64,000 nucleotides of DNA, from the NCBI GenBank assembly GCA_028023455.1, contig JAQFVV010007234.1, forward strand, positions 61,132 through 125,131. Reading direction: 5' to 3'. Origin of the DNA: Epiperipatus broadwayi (Eukaryota; Onychophora; Udeonychophora; Euonychophora; Peripatidae). Under the pieces are notes generated by a model. It saw only the letters and a list, made by a program, of their open reading frames with translations. It was not told where the DNA came from and ran no database searches. The translations under genes and the position numbers were made by a program. Shown here in pieces: positions 1 to 10,995 of this stretch. Within the stretch, counting starts at the first letter, position 1, and each line of letters begins with the position of its first letter.

Positions 1-129
1 TTTCATAAAGAAAACAATGGCACAATTTTCATTTTGTCCAGACTCTGAAGTAAAATGGATTCATAATATCTGGATGATTCAAGGTTTTACTCCCAATAAA
101 AACATAATATTGAAACTATTCAATTTTAA

Positions 130-495
130 TTTTTTTTTGGTATTTAAAATTTTTTTGTTTGCAAAGTATTATTTTTTTATTTTTTATTATTTGATAAATT
201 ATAATTTATTAACGTGTTTATTAATATGATTGCATTTGTATTTATTAGTGTGTGTAGTATATAGATCATACTTGTATTCAAATATAATGTAGTGGTTTAT
301 GTATAATGTAATTTTGGGGCTCATAAGTATACAGTTTAAATTTTTATTATTATTTGGATAGTATTTAAAAATTTTTTATTATTTGCATAGTTTTATTATT
401 TTTATAAATTATAATTCATTAATGTGTTTGCATTTGTATTTATAACTGTTTTCCAATATAACATAGTGGTTTATGTATAATGTAATTTTGGGGCT
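130..495. repeat. Degenerate two-copy tandem duplication
   Basis: Two imperfect copies of roughly 170-190 bp follow each other. Both contain a stretch reading 'ttataaattataat', then 'gcatttgtattta', and both end with 'gtggtttatgtataatg' followed by 'taattttggggctc' (near 291-320 and 464-494). No coding potential is visible. It is a local duplication, not a recognised element. Confidence 0.6.
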
Positions 496-1799
496 CTGAT
501 CCAAGTTTGAGGCAACCATATTTTATAGAGATAATGATTCTCAAGAAGTTTAACAATTTATTAGTATGTTTATATATGTATTAGTGTGTTTGTGTTTGCA
601 CTTGCATGTCTACATTTGTATAACAAGTAATTATATATATATGGTAATATAGAACAGTGGAATGTAAATTTCAAGACTAATTATCAGTTGGACAGGAAGG
701 TTGCAGTTGATAAAGAAGTCACACAATTTACTGGTCATAGTACCATGTGAAAATATAAAACTCTTAAAACCAATAAAGAGAGGTTTCAAGTGATGTGTGT
801 GATGATTAGCCACAATGATTATGTATACCACATGCAATTGCATGCAGGAAAACAATCAAATCCTGATTCTAGTCTATGCCTTGGTACTCATACAGTCGAG
901 TATGTAGTTTTGGCACAAACTTGCATCCCATTATTTTCAAGTTTATTGCTAGTAAATGAGCTATATGCAAATAAATTATATCTCTGTGGGATAATAAATA
1001 CATATAATAAGATAACATCACTGGTGTGCACAAAGAATATGAACATCACTGGGGTACCCCAAAAAATAAAAAGAAAAGATGAAACTTACTTTATCATTGA
1101 TACAGACATTAGCCATTAGTTTCTAGATTTGGATAGACAAGAAGCCAATTTCTATGATGAAAAATGCATATCCACTTTCTGGAAATGATTTATTTTGTAT
1201 CTTTTATTAGAATAAATCTTTTTCTTATAAATACCTTGAGATTTGTTAACTTTTGGCATACAAGGTAAAAATGAAGAATTCTTATGTGACTATTTTTGTT
1301 GATTATGAAAGTATGTATTATCTCAGATAAGATGTAGTATTATATATGGGTTGAATGAGAATTTGGTGCAGAATACAAAGAAATTTTCAATGAAGAAGTA
1401 ATTTAAACTTAATTAATGATAAATTAAAAATTATGAATGAACAATAAAGTAATAATTATTTTGGATGTTGAAATTTTCTTAATTTTTTTATTTTTTAATG
1501 GTAATCACTATTTGTCTTAGCCTTATTGTTTTCCTTAGTTTTTGTAGTTTTTATTAATGTAAAGCTTTTTACTTAAACATTAAATCTGAAGTTATTGTGA
1601 GAATTGTGTTTCAAGTCAGTTTTTTTTAAAATTCAATATGGCACAAGGACCATTAATCTTACTGATGCCTCACATGGCAGCTTTCATTTGCAGTTTCAAG
1701 TCACTCTAAAAGTGGCAATTTTTACATTATCATAGTGAACATTTTAAAGCTGATGTGATGTGATATATTATGGCTTCTCCTTAAACGAAGTCAAGAATA
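496..1799. other. AT-rich stretch, no gene seen
   Basis: The ORF at 790-1119 has no recognisable motif, no supporting codon pattern and an antisense ORF over part of it, so it is not called. No RNA gene or transposon end is recognisable here. Confidence 0.5.
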
Positions 1800-2085
1800 T
1801 CTAAGCAATTATGCCCAAATAAACCTGTTAACCACTTAATTTTCCTCTTTCCACTCTAAGTTTTCCCATATTCTGCTCCATCCTATTTCCACAACATAAT
1901 CTTTGTCAACTCTATAGCTCTAATATCTAATTCCCCTTATCTTTTCCCAAGCCCAGCATAAAAACCAATAATTCACTTTCTGTATAATAACTTTTTTCAT
2001 ATTTATTCTTCCATAACTTCATTATATGTAACCTTTCTGTTTTCAAACATTTACATTCAATTAATAAATACCTAATATTTTCTAT

Positions 2086-2904
2086 TCATTCCTTACATAA
2101 TTTACAAAATAAATCACCCATATTTTTCCATTTACGTGTATATTCTTTTGTAGTTAAAGATCCTGTTCGAGCCTTAAACAATAAACTACTTTCCTTATTA
2201 TTATCATATATTAACTCACAACTAATATTCTGTTTATTTCTAAATATATTTAAACTCTTTTTACTTTCCATACTAATTCTCCATCTCTCTAACTCCTTAC
2301 TCTTTATTAATAAATCTATTCTTTTATCCCATTCCTTACTACTACAACACTCAACAATCCTCTTAACACAATCATCCCAGCTTTTACACAAATATACTGA
2401 TATAAATTCTTTATCCAAATCTTTTGCATACCACATTACCTTTCTCACCCATCTTGTTACCTGCCCTTTACTCATAACCCAATTAAATACTATTTTGGCT
2501 ATTCTTTTATTATCCATAAACTGCAATCTACCAAGCATTTTCATTTTACTTTTTGCATCTCTCATATGAAATCTTGACCATCCCATTTCTCCTTGAATTG
2601 CCTCCCTTGCTGTCCATGCATCTGCATCCAATGTATGTCTTCCTACTTCCCTTCGAACTTTTTCTAAATAATTTAATACCTCTTTACTAACATATAATGC
2701 ATCATTACCATATGTTAACCCTACTACTGCAACTCCTTTCCATATAATTCTAACTATATCATATTTATTATATGAAATCACTATTAATTTCTTTATCAAT
2801 CCCATTCTTTTCTTTGCTTCATTTATCAATTTTTTCTCCCATTCATCCAAATATTTTTTCTGATTACTTAAAATAATTCCCAAATAATTGTATCTATTCA
2901 CCAT
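2086..2904 (-). pseudogene. LINE reverse transcriptase C-terminal part
   Basis: This 272-residue open stretch is the longest in the window. It starts with 'YNYLGIILS', the conserved motif that follows the palm domain in many LINE polymerases, and continues through a basic, tryptophan-rich thumb and C-terminal region. It ends near 'FCKLCKE', a C-x2-C pair like the C-terminal zinc-knuckle of several non-LTR clades. The frame stops at 2086, but related residues (such as 'IECKC') continue in shifted frames to about 1850. It is separated by frameshifts from the palm (2888-3100) and finger (3221-3571) segments upstream on the minus strand. It encodes no functional enzyme in this copy. Confidence 0.85.
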
Positions 2905-3200
2905 TCATAATTTAATATCTCCCAATAAAAATTCTACATATTCTTTTTCCCCAGCATTAACCATTATTATATTTGATTTTTCTTCACTAAATTTAATACC
3001 CATCTCTTTACCCACCCTTGCACATGTCCTTAACATAACTTCCATATATTCTCTTCTTTCTGCACATAAAAAAATATCATCTGCAAAAAAGAAGACCTGA
3101 CAAAATATATACTCCCTTACTACCTATTAATGGTATATCTATCCCTTTTCCTAATCTTCCTATTGCTCTTTCTATTTCACTCAAATACAACACAAACAAA
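2905..3200 (-). pseudogene. LINE reverse transcriptase palm segment with FADDI
   Basis: The minus strand reads 'FFADDIFLCAERREYME' near 3050-3090. This is motif C of reverse transcriptase, with the two catalytic aspartates in F-A-D-D. It is followed by 'GIKFSEEKSNIIMV', the usual motif D region. Just upstream, 'FVLYLSEIERAIGRLGKG' (about 3125-3185) is the segment leading into motif C. Frameshifts join it to the neighbouring LINE pieces. The catalytic pair is intact but the gene is broken. Confidence 0.83.
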
Positions 3201-3220
3201 ATAGATGACACATAGCATCC

Positions 3221-3571
3221 TTACCTTATTCCCACCCCATTTTTAACTTTAACTGATTCTATATTTCCTAAGTGATATATATAATAATTATTTTCATATA
3301 ATTTCTTAATAATATCTATTAAAGCTTCATCCATTCCCAAATTTGCTAAACTTATTTTTAATCTATTTCTATTTGCTCTATCATATGCATTCTCCATATC
3401 TATAAAACTCATATATAACTGTTTACCAGAATTCCTACTCATATTCATAAGTTGTGTAACTACAAATAAACTATCTCCTATATGCCTATCTAATGTAAAA
3501 CCTCCTTGCATTTCCCCCACTACATTATTCTCTTCCATCCATTTTACAACTCTTCTAGACACCTTATACAA
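3221..3571 (-). pseudogene. LINE reverse transcriptase finger/palm segment
   Basis: This 116-residue open stretch contains 'MQGGFTLDRHIGDSLFVVTQ', the conserved block 2a of non-LTR reverse transcriptases. It also has 'LYMSFIDMENAYDRANR', motif A with its catalytic aspartate, followed by 'LGMDEALIDIIKKLYENN'. The segment upstream on the minus strand (about 3590-3720) reads 'LFKGKGKDHRKLNNYRPIAVTS', the preceding block, across a stop or frameshift. Together with 2086-3200 this is one decayed polymerase. Confidence 0.88.
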
Positions 3572-3720
3572 TTTTTTTATATAAAACTGATGTTACTGCT
3601 ATTGGTCTATAATTATTCAACTTTCTATGATCCTTACCCTTTCCTTTAAATAATAATCTTACTCTTGTATTACTCTAACTACTTGGGAAAACTCTATTCT
3701 GTGCCATTTTATTAAAACAG

Positions 3721-3995
3721 AATAAAATACTAGTTTTATACTTCACCTTTGAGTAGTAAGTAATTTAAATTGCACTGTATGCAACAAAGTGAAGCTTGAC
3801 TAAAATATTATTAAAGAATTAAATGATCATTATGAAAAAAAAATTACATAAATTTTGCATAAATCACTGTTATACTTCAATTAAAGTAGGCTATGAATAT
3901 GGAGACTTAAGTTCTCTGAAAGTGCTTAGCCATATAACTCTTTAATAATATTTTAGTCAAGTTTCACTTTGTTGCATAAAGCACAATTTAAATTA
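3721..3995. mobile_element. Inverted-repeat (MITE-like) element nested in the LINE
   Basis: The decamer ATTAAAACAG occurs at 3711-3720 and again at 3996-4005, flanking a 275-bp block that interrupts the LINE coding sequence. Removing the block and one decamer rejoins the LINE text in phase, so this is a target-site duplication. Inside, 3761-3820 and 3936-3996 are inverted copies of about 60 bp that share 'gcaacaaagtgaa' and 'cttgactaaaatattatta'. The 40 bp at 3721-3760 lie outside the inverted repeat. The alternative is a TA-flanked element bounded by the inverted repeats alone. No coding capacity. Confidence 0.75.
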
Positions 3996-4261
3996 ATTAA
4001 AACAGGATAATAACTTTACTTTTGCCTTATATCCTAAATAATTACCATCTCTGCTGCCCATCCATCTAAACCTCTTGCCTTACCACTTTTCAATTTCTTC
4101 TCTACTTCATTCAGTTCATTTTATGAAAATCTAATATTCCCATTACTATACCCTTTCATGTTTTCTATCACTATCATCCACATCTAACATCTAAAAATAT
4201 ACTATAAATATACTGTAAGATGCTGCCCTCTCTAGAATTATTTTTCAAATAAAAAAATCAG

Positions 4262-4830
4262 TAAATTTAAAGTTAAAGTTATAACAATGGGAGAAGGTGG
4301 ACTTTTCAAGTTGCTGATTGGTTATTTCTTATTTTCATTAACAGGGAGCATTTGTCAATGATTTTGACAGGTCTAAGTTTTTGTTTTGATTTTCAAAATG
4401 AAAATGTATATTTTAAAATATTTTTTTCATATTTTTTTTACATATTATAAATTATTTTGAAAAAATATGCTGAAAATATAATTATTTTAGAAGAATAGTT
4501 AAGATTTTAGTAAAAATTATTTACTTTTACATGAACTTAATTTGAGAAAGAAATCAATGACATATGCTGCTTTTTTAATAGGTTGCAGAACATTCATTTT
4601 AGGTTTTCGACTATCAATTATTTTTATAATTATAAATAGAAATTTATTTTTGAAAAAACTTTTATTCACTTTCATAATCTGACAAATTATCAATTTGCTT
4701 TTTACAAACAAAACTAAAATGAATATAATATTAAAAGATGAATATATTTTTACTGTTGATTCTGTAATTGACCAATCAAAAGTTTAAACCTTGATTCACT
4801 AAACCAATAGGGATTTTTACCAGTTGAAAG
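4262..4830 (-). repeat. Dispersed repeat, copy 1 of 2 in this window
   Basis: Minus-strand sequence here aligns by eye with plus-strand 51905-52510. Both start near an 'attggt' motif, share 'gttttgtttgtaaaaag'-like text, 'tgtcag(a/g)ttatgaaagtgaat', runs of 'actaaaatctt', 'tctaaaataatt' and 'cagcatat', and end near 'ccaatca'. A short ORF (4517-4711, minus) reads 'CQIMKVNKSFFKNKFLF'. The other copy keeps 'CQVMKVNENSFKNKLLF'. I do not recognise the family. Confidence 0.65.
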
Positions 4831-6969
4831 ATTAATTAAATTAATGTATATGTAATATTAGCAACCCACTTTCTTTATAATCCTGTGTATGTTTAGTATG
4901 GATCAATAATAGATTGAATCTACCTATTCCTTTAATCTTTTGATGTTAATAAACTGATCATTGTCAAAAATGGTGGAAATTCACAATGAACTTAATGTAG
5001 CAGAGACAAATAATTATTAAACTAATAATCAATTATACAAGGATGGAAATAAAATCTCTTTTATAATAAACTTGTTTAAATAATTAAGCATAAGTTAATG
5101 TTTGTAACATGAAACTAATATGACTTTATATATATATATAATTGGAGGTGCAAGCAACTTTCTCTCAGCAGTAACTAAATAACATTTGTATGTTTACCAA
5201 TATGTAAATATATAATATTATATTTTTGTCAAGCATCAAAAATATGAATTGACATCCTTCTGCATTAAACCTTTTTATGTTTATAAGCCTAATCTTGCCA
5301 ATATTGTTGAAAACTCAGAACAAACTATGGCATTGATACTTACTATTTTTATTCTATATGTTTAGAAGGAGTAAGAAATAGAATGACCCTACCTATTCTT
5401 TAAGCTTATGATATTTATAAGTTTATTCTTACCAATATTGATGAGAATTTAGAATAAAGTTAATAAATCAGTGAAATGAAAATATGGCTTTAATAATTAT
5501 TAAAATAATAAATAATTATATGATATGGAGATAGAGTAATAAGGTATCAATTATTTCAGTGAAAACAAATAGTAAGTTGATATTGATTGGATATAGTTTC
5601 TAAAAGGAATGTCAGAAGACATTCAGTTGAATTTTATTTGATTTAAAAAAAAATTATACTTAGAATATGACTAAATTTGAAATAAAAGGATGAGATAATG
5701 AAGTTAGCAGGAATGGCATGAAGAAAAAAAGTCATAAAGGAAATAAATTTATAAATATTTTATTTTGCAATGGTTGAAAATGATTATAATAAACTAAAAT
5801 AAAAAAGTACAAAATAAACTATAAAAAGTATTTTTTCTAGAAATTTATAAAAAATCTTTATAAGAAGTAAAAAAAATAAATAAAATTGTATATTATAAGC
5901 TAATGATTTTTAGGGAAAGCATTAAAAAAAGGTCTATAATTTTATTATTTTTTTATTTCTAGAATTTGTGGAATAGTAATATATTTAAAATAACCTATAG
6001 ATTATAGAGTCCCTAGAATATTTATTTGAATATTACAATTATTGAGAAAAGATAAAAATATCATTGCTTTTGATATCTAATTAGTGTAAACGGTGTCCAG
6101 TAGAAAATATTATGAATTAAATAATAAGTCATTATTATAGAGTGAAATTTTTGTTTGTGACATATGTAACCTCAAAAAAAAAATGGGTTGAGTTTAATGT
6201 AAATTTTGAATGTACTTATTTACCAGATATTATTTGAATAATATAGTTTTAAGGTATATTACTAAATTTTTTAAGCCTAGGTTTAGTATATTATTCATTT
6301 ACACCAGCTTTATGAATATTTTAAAACTACTTTTAGATTATATTGATTTTTATAAAGTTTCTTAAATTGTACCTTAATAAGGATTTCTAAAATCATATTG
6401 TTGTGATTTAAAAAATCATGTTCGAAATTTATCTTGTAAAATGTATTCATTTTATTTTTTTTTTTTTGGTTTGAAAATATCTTTTTTTTATACCATGGAA
6501 AAACAAAGATCGATGGATTCAGGAATATATGGAAAAGGTAGTAGAAGCATACTAAAATAAAAAATACAGATTCAATTAATATTGAAGACAATTTACAATA
6601 AAAAAGCCAACATTTGAAAGGCATTTAAATGGACAAAGTGGAAACATAATAAACCTTTTTCACAAAAATATTTTCAAATGGGCAATTTCTCTAAATGCAG
6701 TTTTAGATTTGGGCTACTATGGTTTAGGAGACAAGTTTCCTAAATCATACTGATTGCAGGATTTTTAAAAATGTTTCAAAGCAAATGTTTTTTTAAAGAA
6801 AATATGCTAAATATGCAGATAAAAAGTTTCTAAGATATATATCTATAGATTTAAGCATTAATTATCACTCAAAGACATCATAATTAATAAATCAATCAAT
6901 AATTTATTTGAATTGGATAATTTGAACAACTATCTCCTATATTTCTTTAGTTAAAAACTATAACATCTC
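4831..6969. other. AT-rich stretch, no gene seen
   Basis: Only short ORFs typical of very AT-rich DNA are present. No transposon domain, tRNA-like box or long inverted repeat was found. Confidence 0.5.
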
Positions 6970-6975
6970 ATGATC

Positions 6976-7150
6976 AGAGAGCACTCCATTATATCTAGAT
7001 CTAGATCTAGGTGCACTTTTCTCAGATACTCTTTAATGAAAGTCATAAGCTAAAAACTAATCTGGGAATATTGGATAAATGGATACTAAATAGAAATTTT
7101 GATGCACTAACCTTCTTGCATCCATTGTTTATTATAACTTATACTAGTTA
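6976..7150 (+). repeat. Degenerate hammerhead-element copy
   Basis: About 70% similar to the right arm of the palindromic element at 41619-41980. Shared text includes 'agatctaggtgca', 'ctcagat' and 'atattggat', and the same central hairpin layout. The ribozyme core is decayed: CTGATGA is now TTAATGA (7033-7039) and GAAA is now AAAA. The outer stem I partners are only partly kept. Confidence 0.55.
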
Positions 7151-8977
7151 GCAATATTGTTTTGGAGAAAGTTGCTGCAGTATTCCAAGGACCTCATAAG
7201 TGATTATTATTAAAATAAATATAACCATTTACCAACTTCAATACAGATAAAATAATGTGGAAGTATTGAAAATTTCCAGCGACCAATATGCAAACTAACT
7301 CTCGGAAAACTTTTACTGACAGTTGCTTTACATATAGCCCTTTGGAGGTTATGAGTACTTCCACATTATTTCATTTATTATTAAAATACTATATAATAAA
7401 GTAAAATATGATTGAGACCAGTGAATGATTAATAAATAAGTAAAATATTCCAATAAACATGTTTACAAAATAGATAAATAACGCAAAAAATCAAATGCAT
7501 ATAATATTAGTTTCTTTTCAGAATGCAAACATTTAAATTATGTTATAGAAACTAATTTCCCCTTTTTTGACAAGCTTTAGTTATATAATTGAAATAATAA
7601 ACTTCATTAATTATTATATTAAAAGCTATTAGTTTTGGAATAGTGCAAATTTATTAACAATGAAAAAAAAAAAAGTTATATTTAAGGCAATAGTCACTTA
7701 TTTTCAAAAATTTATTTTTAAAATGAATTGCTAGAAAGAAGAATCAAAAACAAAACATGACTATGTATTGCCGAATATTTGTTTTTATATTCTTTAGAAA
7801 ATTTTAATATTAGATAAAAATGCTTTTAAAAAAAAAAAATGTTTTCATTGCCTTATTTTCTATTTGCTAAAAAATACTTCTTACCAAATATTTGTTATTG
7901 ATATTGTTTAAGTTTAAAGATGGGCTTAAATTCATTTTATTCAAATATCCTAATCTTTTGTCCTTTATCATAACAAAATATAGAGTTATACTCTTTTTAA
8001 TATTGTATAGTTTGTTTTTGTTTATATTTGTTTACCTTATAAACAAAATGTATATAGAAACCAAATAAGTTATATAGATAAACTTCTGCAAAATAATTCA
8101 ATATAATGACAAACTTTATTCTGTCAAACATTATTTATAGGTGGTGTATTTTGGTTGTTTAAGAAATATAAGAGAAAAAAGTATTTACTGAATTTTAGAT
8201 GTAGCCCTGGTTACAAAAATTATAGTACTTATATCAGTTTTAGATAGATTAGGAAAGTTGTGTTTCTATATTTCGTATATAAAATAATTTGCCACCATAA
8301 TAATAGCCTTATTATATTAGTACACTTGTATTTATTATTAGTTTATATTTATGGCAATTTTCTGTTTATTATATTTTGATTCAAAGTATATATGTTTATG
8401 CAAGGCAAGTAATAGTGAAGTAAAATAATCTTCAAATAACTTACTTATGAATAAAGGTCTCTCCAATAGCCACTAGTAGTATGATATATATATATATATA
8501 GTTTAAGAAGCCAACTTCAGTGCAAAGACGTCTATGAAGGTTTTATACAAAACCATTTAAAAAGAAGGCATTACTTATTATGTATGCAAACTGCTAGAGG
8601 GTGAAATTTTGAGGATTTCCAAGTCTTATTGCATTCTTTAATTCAGTTAAGTGTGAAATCTACTTATTTATCAACGTTGAATAGTTGATTGGAATAGGTA
8701 TAAACAAGGTGTCTAACAAAGGGTATAAGAAATTACTCAGTCAATAAATTTACATGGAACACACACTTGACATCATAGTGCAGTTTGCAAGCATATATTT
8801 TCCACTGGCTATAAAATCATCTAATAGCTTTCCAATGTAATGTACAATGTCATTTCATACTATATATCAATTTTCAGACACTGTGAATATTAAAGTACAA
8901 ATCAGTTATGATGTAGTCTTTCTAAATATTAAGTTTTTTAAACATTTAAAAGTTTAATATTTAAAAAATCTCCATCA
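7151..8977. other. AT-rich stretch, no gene seen
   Basis: No ORF with recognisable domains. A (TA)7 tract lies at about 8487-8501. Nothing else stands out. Confidence 0.5.
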
Positions 8978-9005
8978 TAATTAGCCTAATGGTTAGGTGC
9001 TTTTA
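8976..9005 (+). repeat. tRNA A-box-like fragment
   Basis: The sequence 'TTAGCCTAATGGTTAGGTGC' resembles a tRNA D-arm (internal A box). No matching anticodon arm or B box follows within the expected distance. It is probably a tRNA or SINE relic, not a gene. Confidence 0.35.
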
Positions 9006-9935
9006 GATGATCTAATCTTTGTTGAATAATTTATAATATAATGTGCGTGTGTCTAAGAAATTGGCAATGACATTTATTCTGTGTACTATAAATGACAGGG
9101 TACAGATTTTATTTTGCAAATATGAAACATAGTGACTCCATCTTTTAAACCACTAAACATCACATGATCACTATTCTTATCTTTTGTTGCTATTTATTGG
9201 ATATAGTATTTGAGACTGCATTTTTCTAGTGTAGATTAAAAGTTGACATTTATAAATATTATTATTCGATTATCTATCTCTATAATTTCTGAGATAGCAT
9301 ATATAAATGGTCATTTTATACTTTTCTGGCTTAACGTAGTTTTATATATAATTTAAATTTGATGCACTTATTTATGTATGTGATAATATTTTGGACAATT
9401 TTTATTTTTCATCATAAATGTTGAATGACTACAAAAATTTAAAGTTTAAACTTATCAAATATAATCAATTGTTAGTAATAACATACAAAGACAGCACAAA
9501 TTATTGAGTGGTATTACTCTCCACTCTTCTTCAAGTGCCATTGAACTGATCAGTGACAATGTTAGCAATGGTGTCAAATTTACACCTTTAAGTTCTTGAA
9601 ATATTATTTTTTTTAATAGAATTCAAAATATTTTTTTAATATGTAATGATAATGATCACTATATACCAAATATTTGCAATACCTGGCTAGATCATGTAGA
9701 ACGTAAGCTATTCACTTATGAAATGGACATGGAATAAATATGCAGACCAGACAATACAATATATAAATAAGTTAATATACTATTTAAACAAATAAAAAAA
9801 CTATAGTTGATTTATGAGGTATCAAAATTATCAGACAAAGTATGTTTTTTTATCCTAATCATACTTGTATTACAGACTATATCATGACAAAAGAAGTAAT
9901 TGTTTTAATAAGATATTTCTCCCTTTTTATATTTT
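9006..9935. other. AT-rich stretch, no gene seen
   Basis: No supported feature. Confidence 0.45.
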
Positions 9936-9938
9936 TAG

Positions 9939-10183
9939 TTCACCTGGATGGTGGAAAACAATAGTAGTTATTTGTAAAGTGACCTTGGATGTTGTCTTAC
10001 ATATGGCCAAACCTTACAATTACAATCCATGTACTTACATCATTAGCTTTAAAGAATAGTCACACACATCTAATAAGGGATTATGTTAATCAATACACAT
10101 TTTTCACAAGGATAAGTCTAGGAAGTGGCCACTTTAAGCACAAATCCCAATTTAATAATAACTCAACATTATTACAGAGATAG
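9939..10183 (+). other. Possible exon or repeat-derived ORF, unrecognised
   Basis: A good splice-acceptor-like tract (pyrimidine-rich, ending 'atatttttag') precedes 9940. Two overlapping frames are then open. One is 'PGWWKTIVVICKVTLDVV' and onward to a stop at 10059. The other runs from 9989 to 10183 and ends 'GHFKHKSQFNNNSTLLQR'. The text is less AT-biased than its surroundings. No domain is recognised and no splice donor is evident, so a terminal exon, a decayed transposon or chance are all possible. Confidence 0.2.
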
Positions 10184-10384
10184 TTTCTTTGAATATGACT
10201 TCAAATTTACAAAAAAAAGAACAAATTTTCTAACCATCCACTGGTTCCACAGTAATGGTGATTTATAAAGTAGGGAAGTAACTTTATTTTATAAAATTTA
10301 TAAAGCAGAGTTACAGCAAGCTAAAGCATATAAATCTCTATGAATTTTTTTTTTAAAAAGTCAATTCAATTTTTTAAAAAAGAA

Positions 10385-10480
10385 AGTGCTTCAGTGTTGG
10401 ACAAAACCCCTACCACCTACCACGAAGGCTGGAACCTACTAGTAGGCAGTAGGGACCAGGTTGACTACCACTCATATAGA
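10385..10480. repeat. GC-rich block with palindrome, possible transposon end
   Basis: A sharply bounded GC-rich block contains 'cccctaccacctaccacg', 'aaggctggaacc', the palindrome 'CCTACTAGTAGG' (about 10436-10447) and 'cagtagggaccaggttg'. Its composition and palindrome suggest a conserved end of a DNA transposon or a relic of one. No coding sequence is associated with it. Confidence 0.35.
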
Positions 10481-10995
10481 TATAGAGTATTTTTATTTTA
10501 ACTTTGAACAGTAATTTAACAACTGCATTTATATTATAACTTCTACATACAAAAAATCTAACTTATAGTAATTAAAAAGAGAGATAATTTATGTACAAAT
10601 GAATTCAATCAAATTTCAAAATAAACCTAACTTAAAATACTACCACTCATTATTTTTAACACTTGAACACTTCACATTTAAATATTTTACATGCATGAAT
10701 ATTACATCCTGATTATTTTATATAATTTACACATTGGCTGACAATTTATACTTGAAAAATCAATTTTTTAAAGATTTTTTTAGTTAAACATATATCTAAT
10801 AAAAGAACAGTAAATTTTGTATTCTTATGTTTTAAAATGCAGCTTGAGGGTCCATAGGTGCTTAATAACAAATATTAATTTTTTTAATAAAATTTCTCTT
10901 ATTTTAATCAATCAATTAAATAATGTATTATGCAACCATTTTATACATAATAAATATAGTTTATTAAAATTATATATATATATATATATTATAAT

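Larger units (their letters stand above)
1800..4200 (-). mobile_element. 5'-truncated LINE (non-LTR retrotransposon) with a nested insertion
   Basis: Reading the minus strand from about 4190 down, one meets the blocks of a non-LTR reverse transcriptase in order. These are a 'GKARGLDGW' block (about 4040-4130), 'NNYRPIAVTS' (about 3590-3640), the thumb/palm ORF with 'FIDMENAYDRANR' (3221-3571), 'FADDI' (about 3065-3085), and the C-terminal region ending in a C-x2-C motif (2086-2904). Endonuclease and ORF1 are absent, so the copy is 5'-truncated, as is usual for LINEs. Frameshifts and stops separate the blocks, so it is dead. A 275-bp element is inserted at 3721-3995. The coding remnant fades near 1820. 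The clade (Jockey/CR1-like or another) cannot be fixed by eye. Confidence 0.88.

Noticed and set aside
790-1119. 109-residue ORF
   Set aside because: No motif, no conserved partner in the window, and composition expected by chance in AT-rich DNA.
8976-9005. Functional tRNA gene
   Set aside because: Only a D-arm-like segment is present; no acceptor stem, anticodon arm or T arm at the right spacing.
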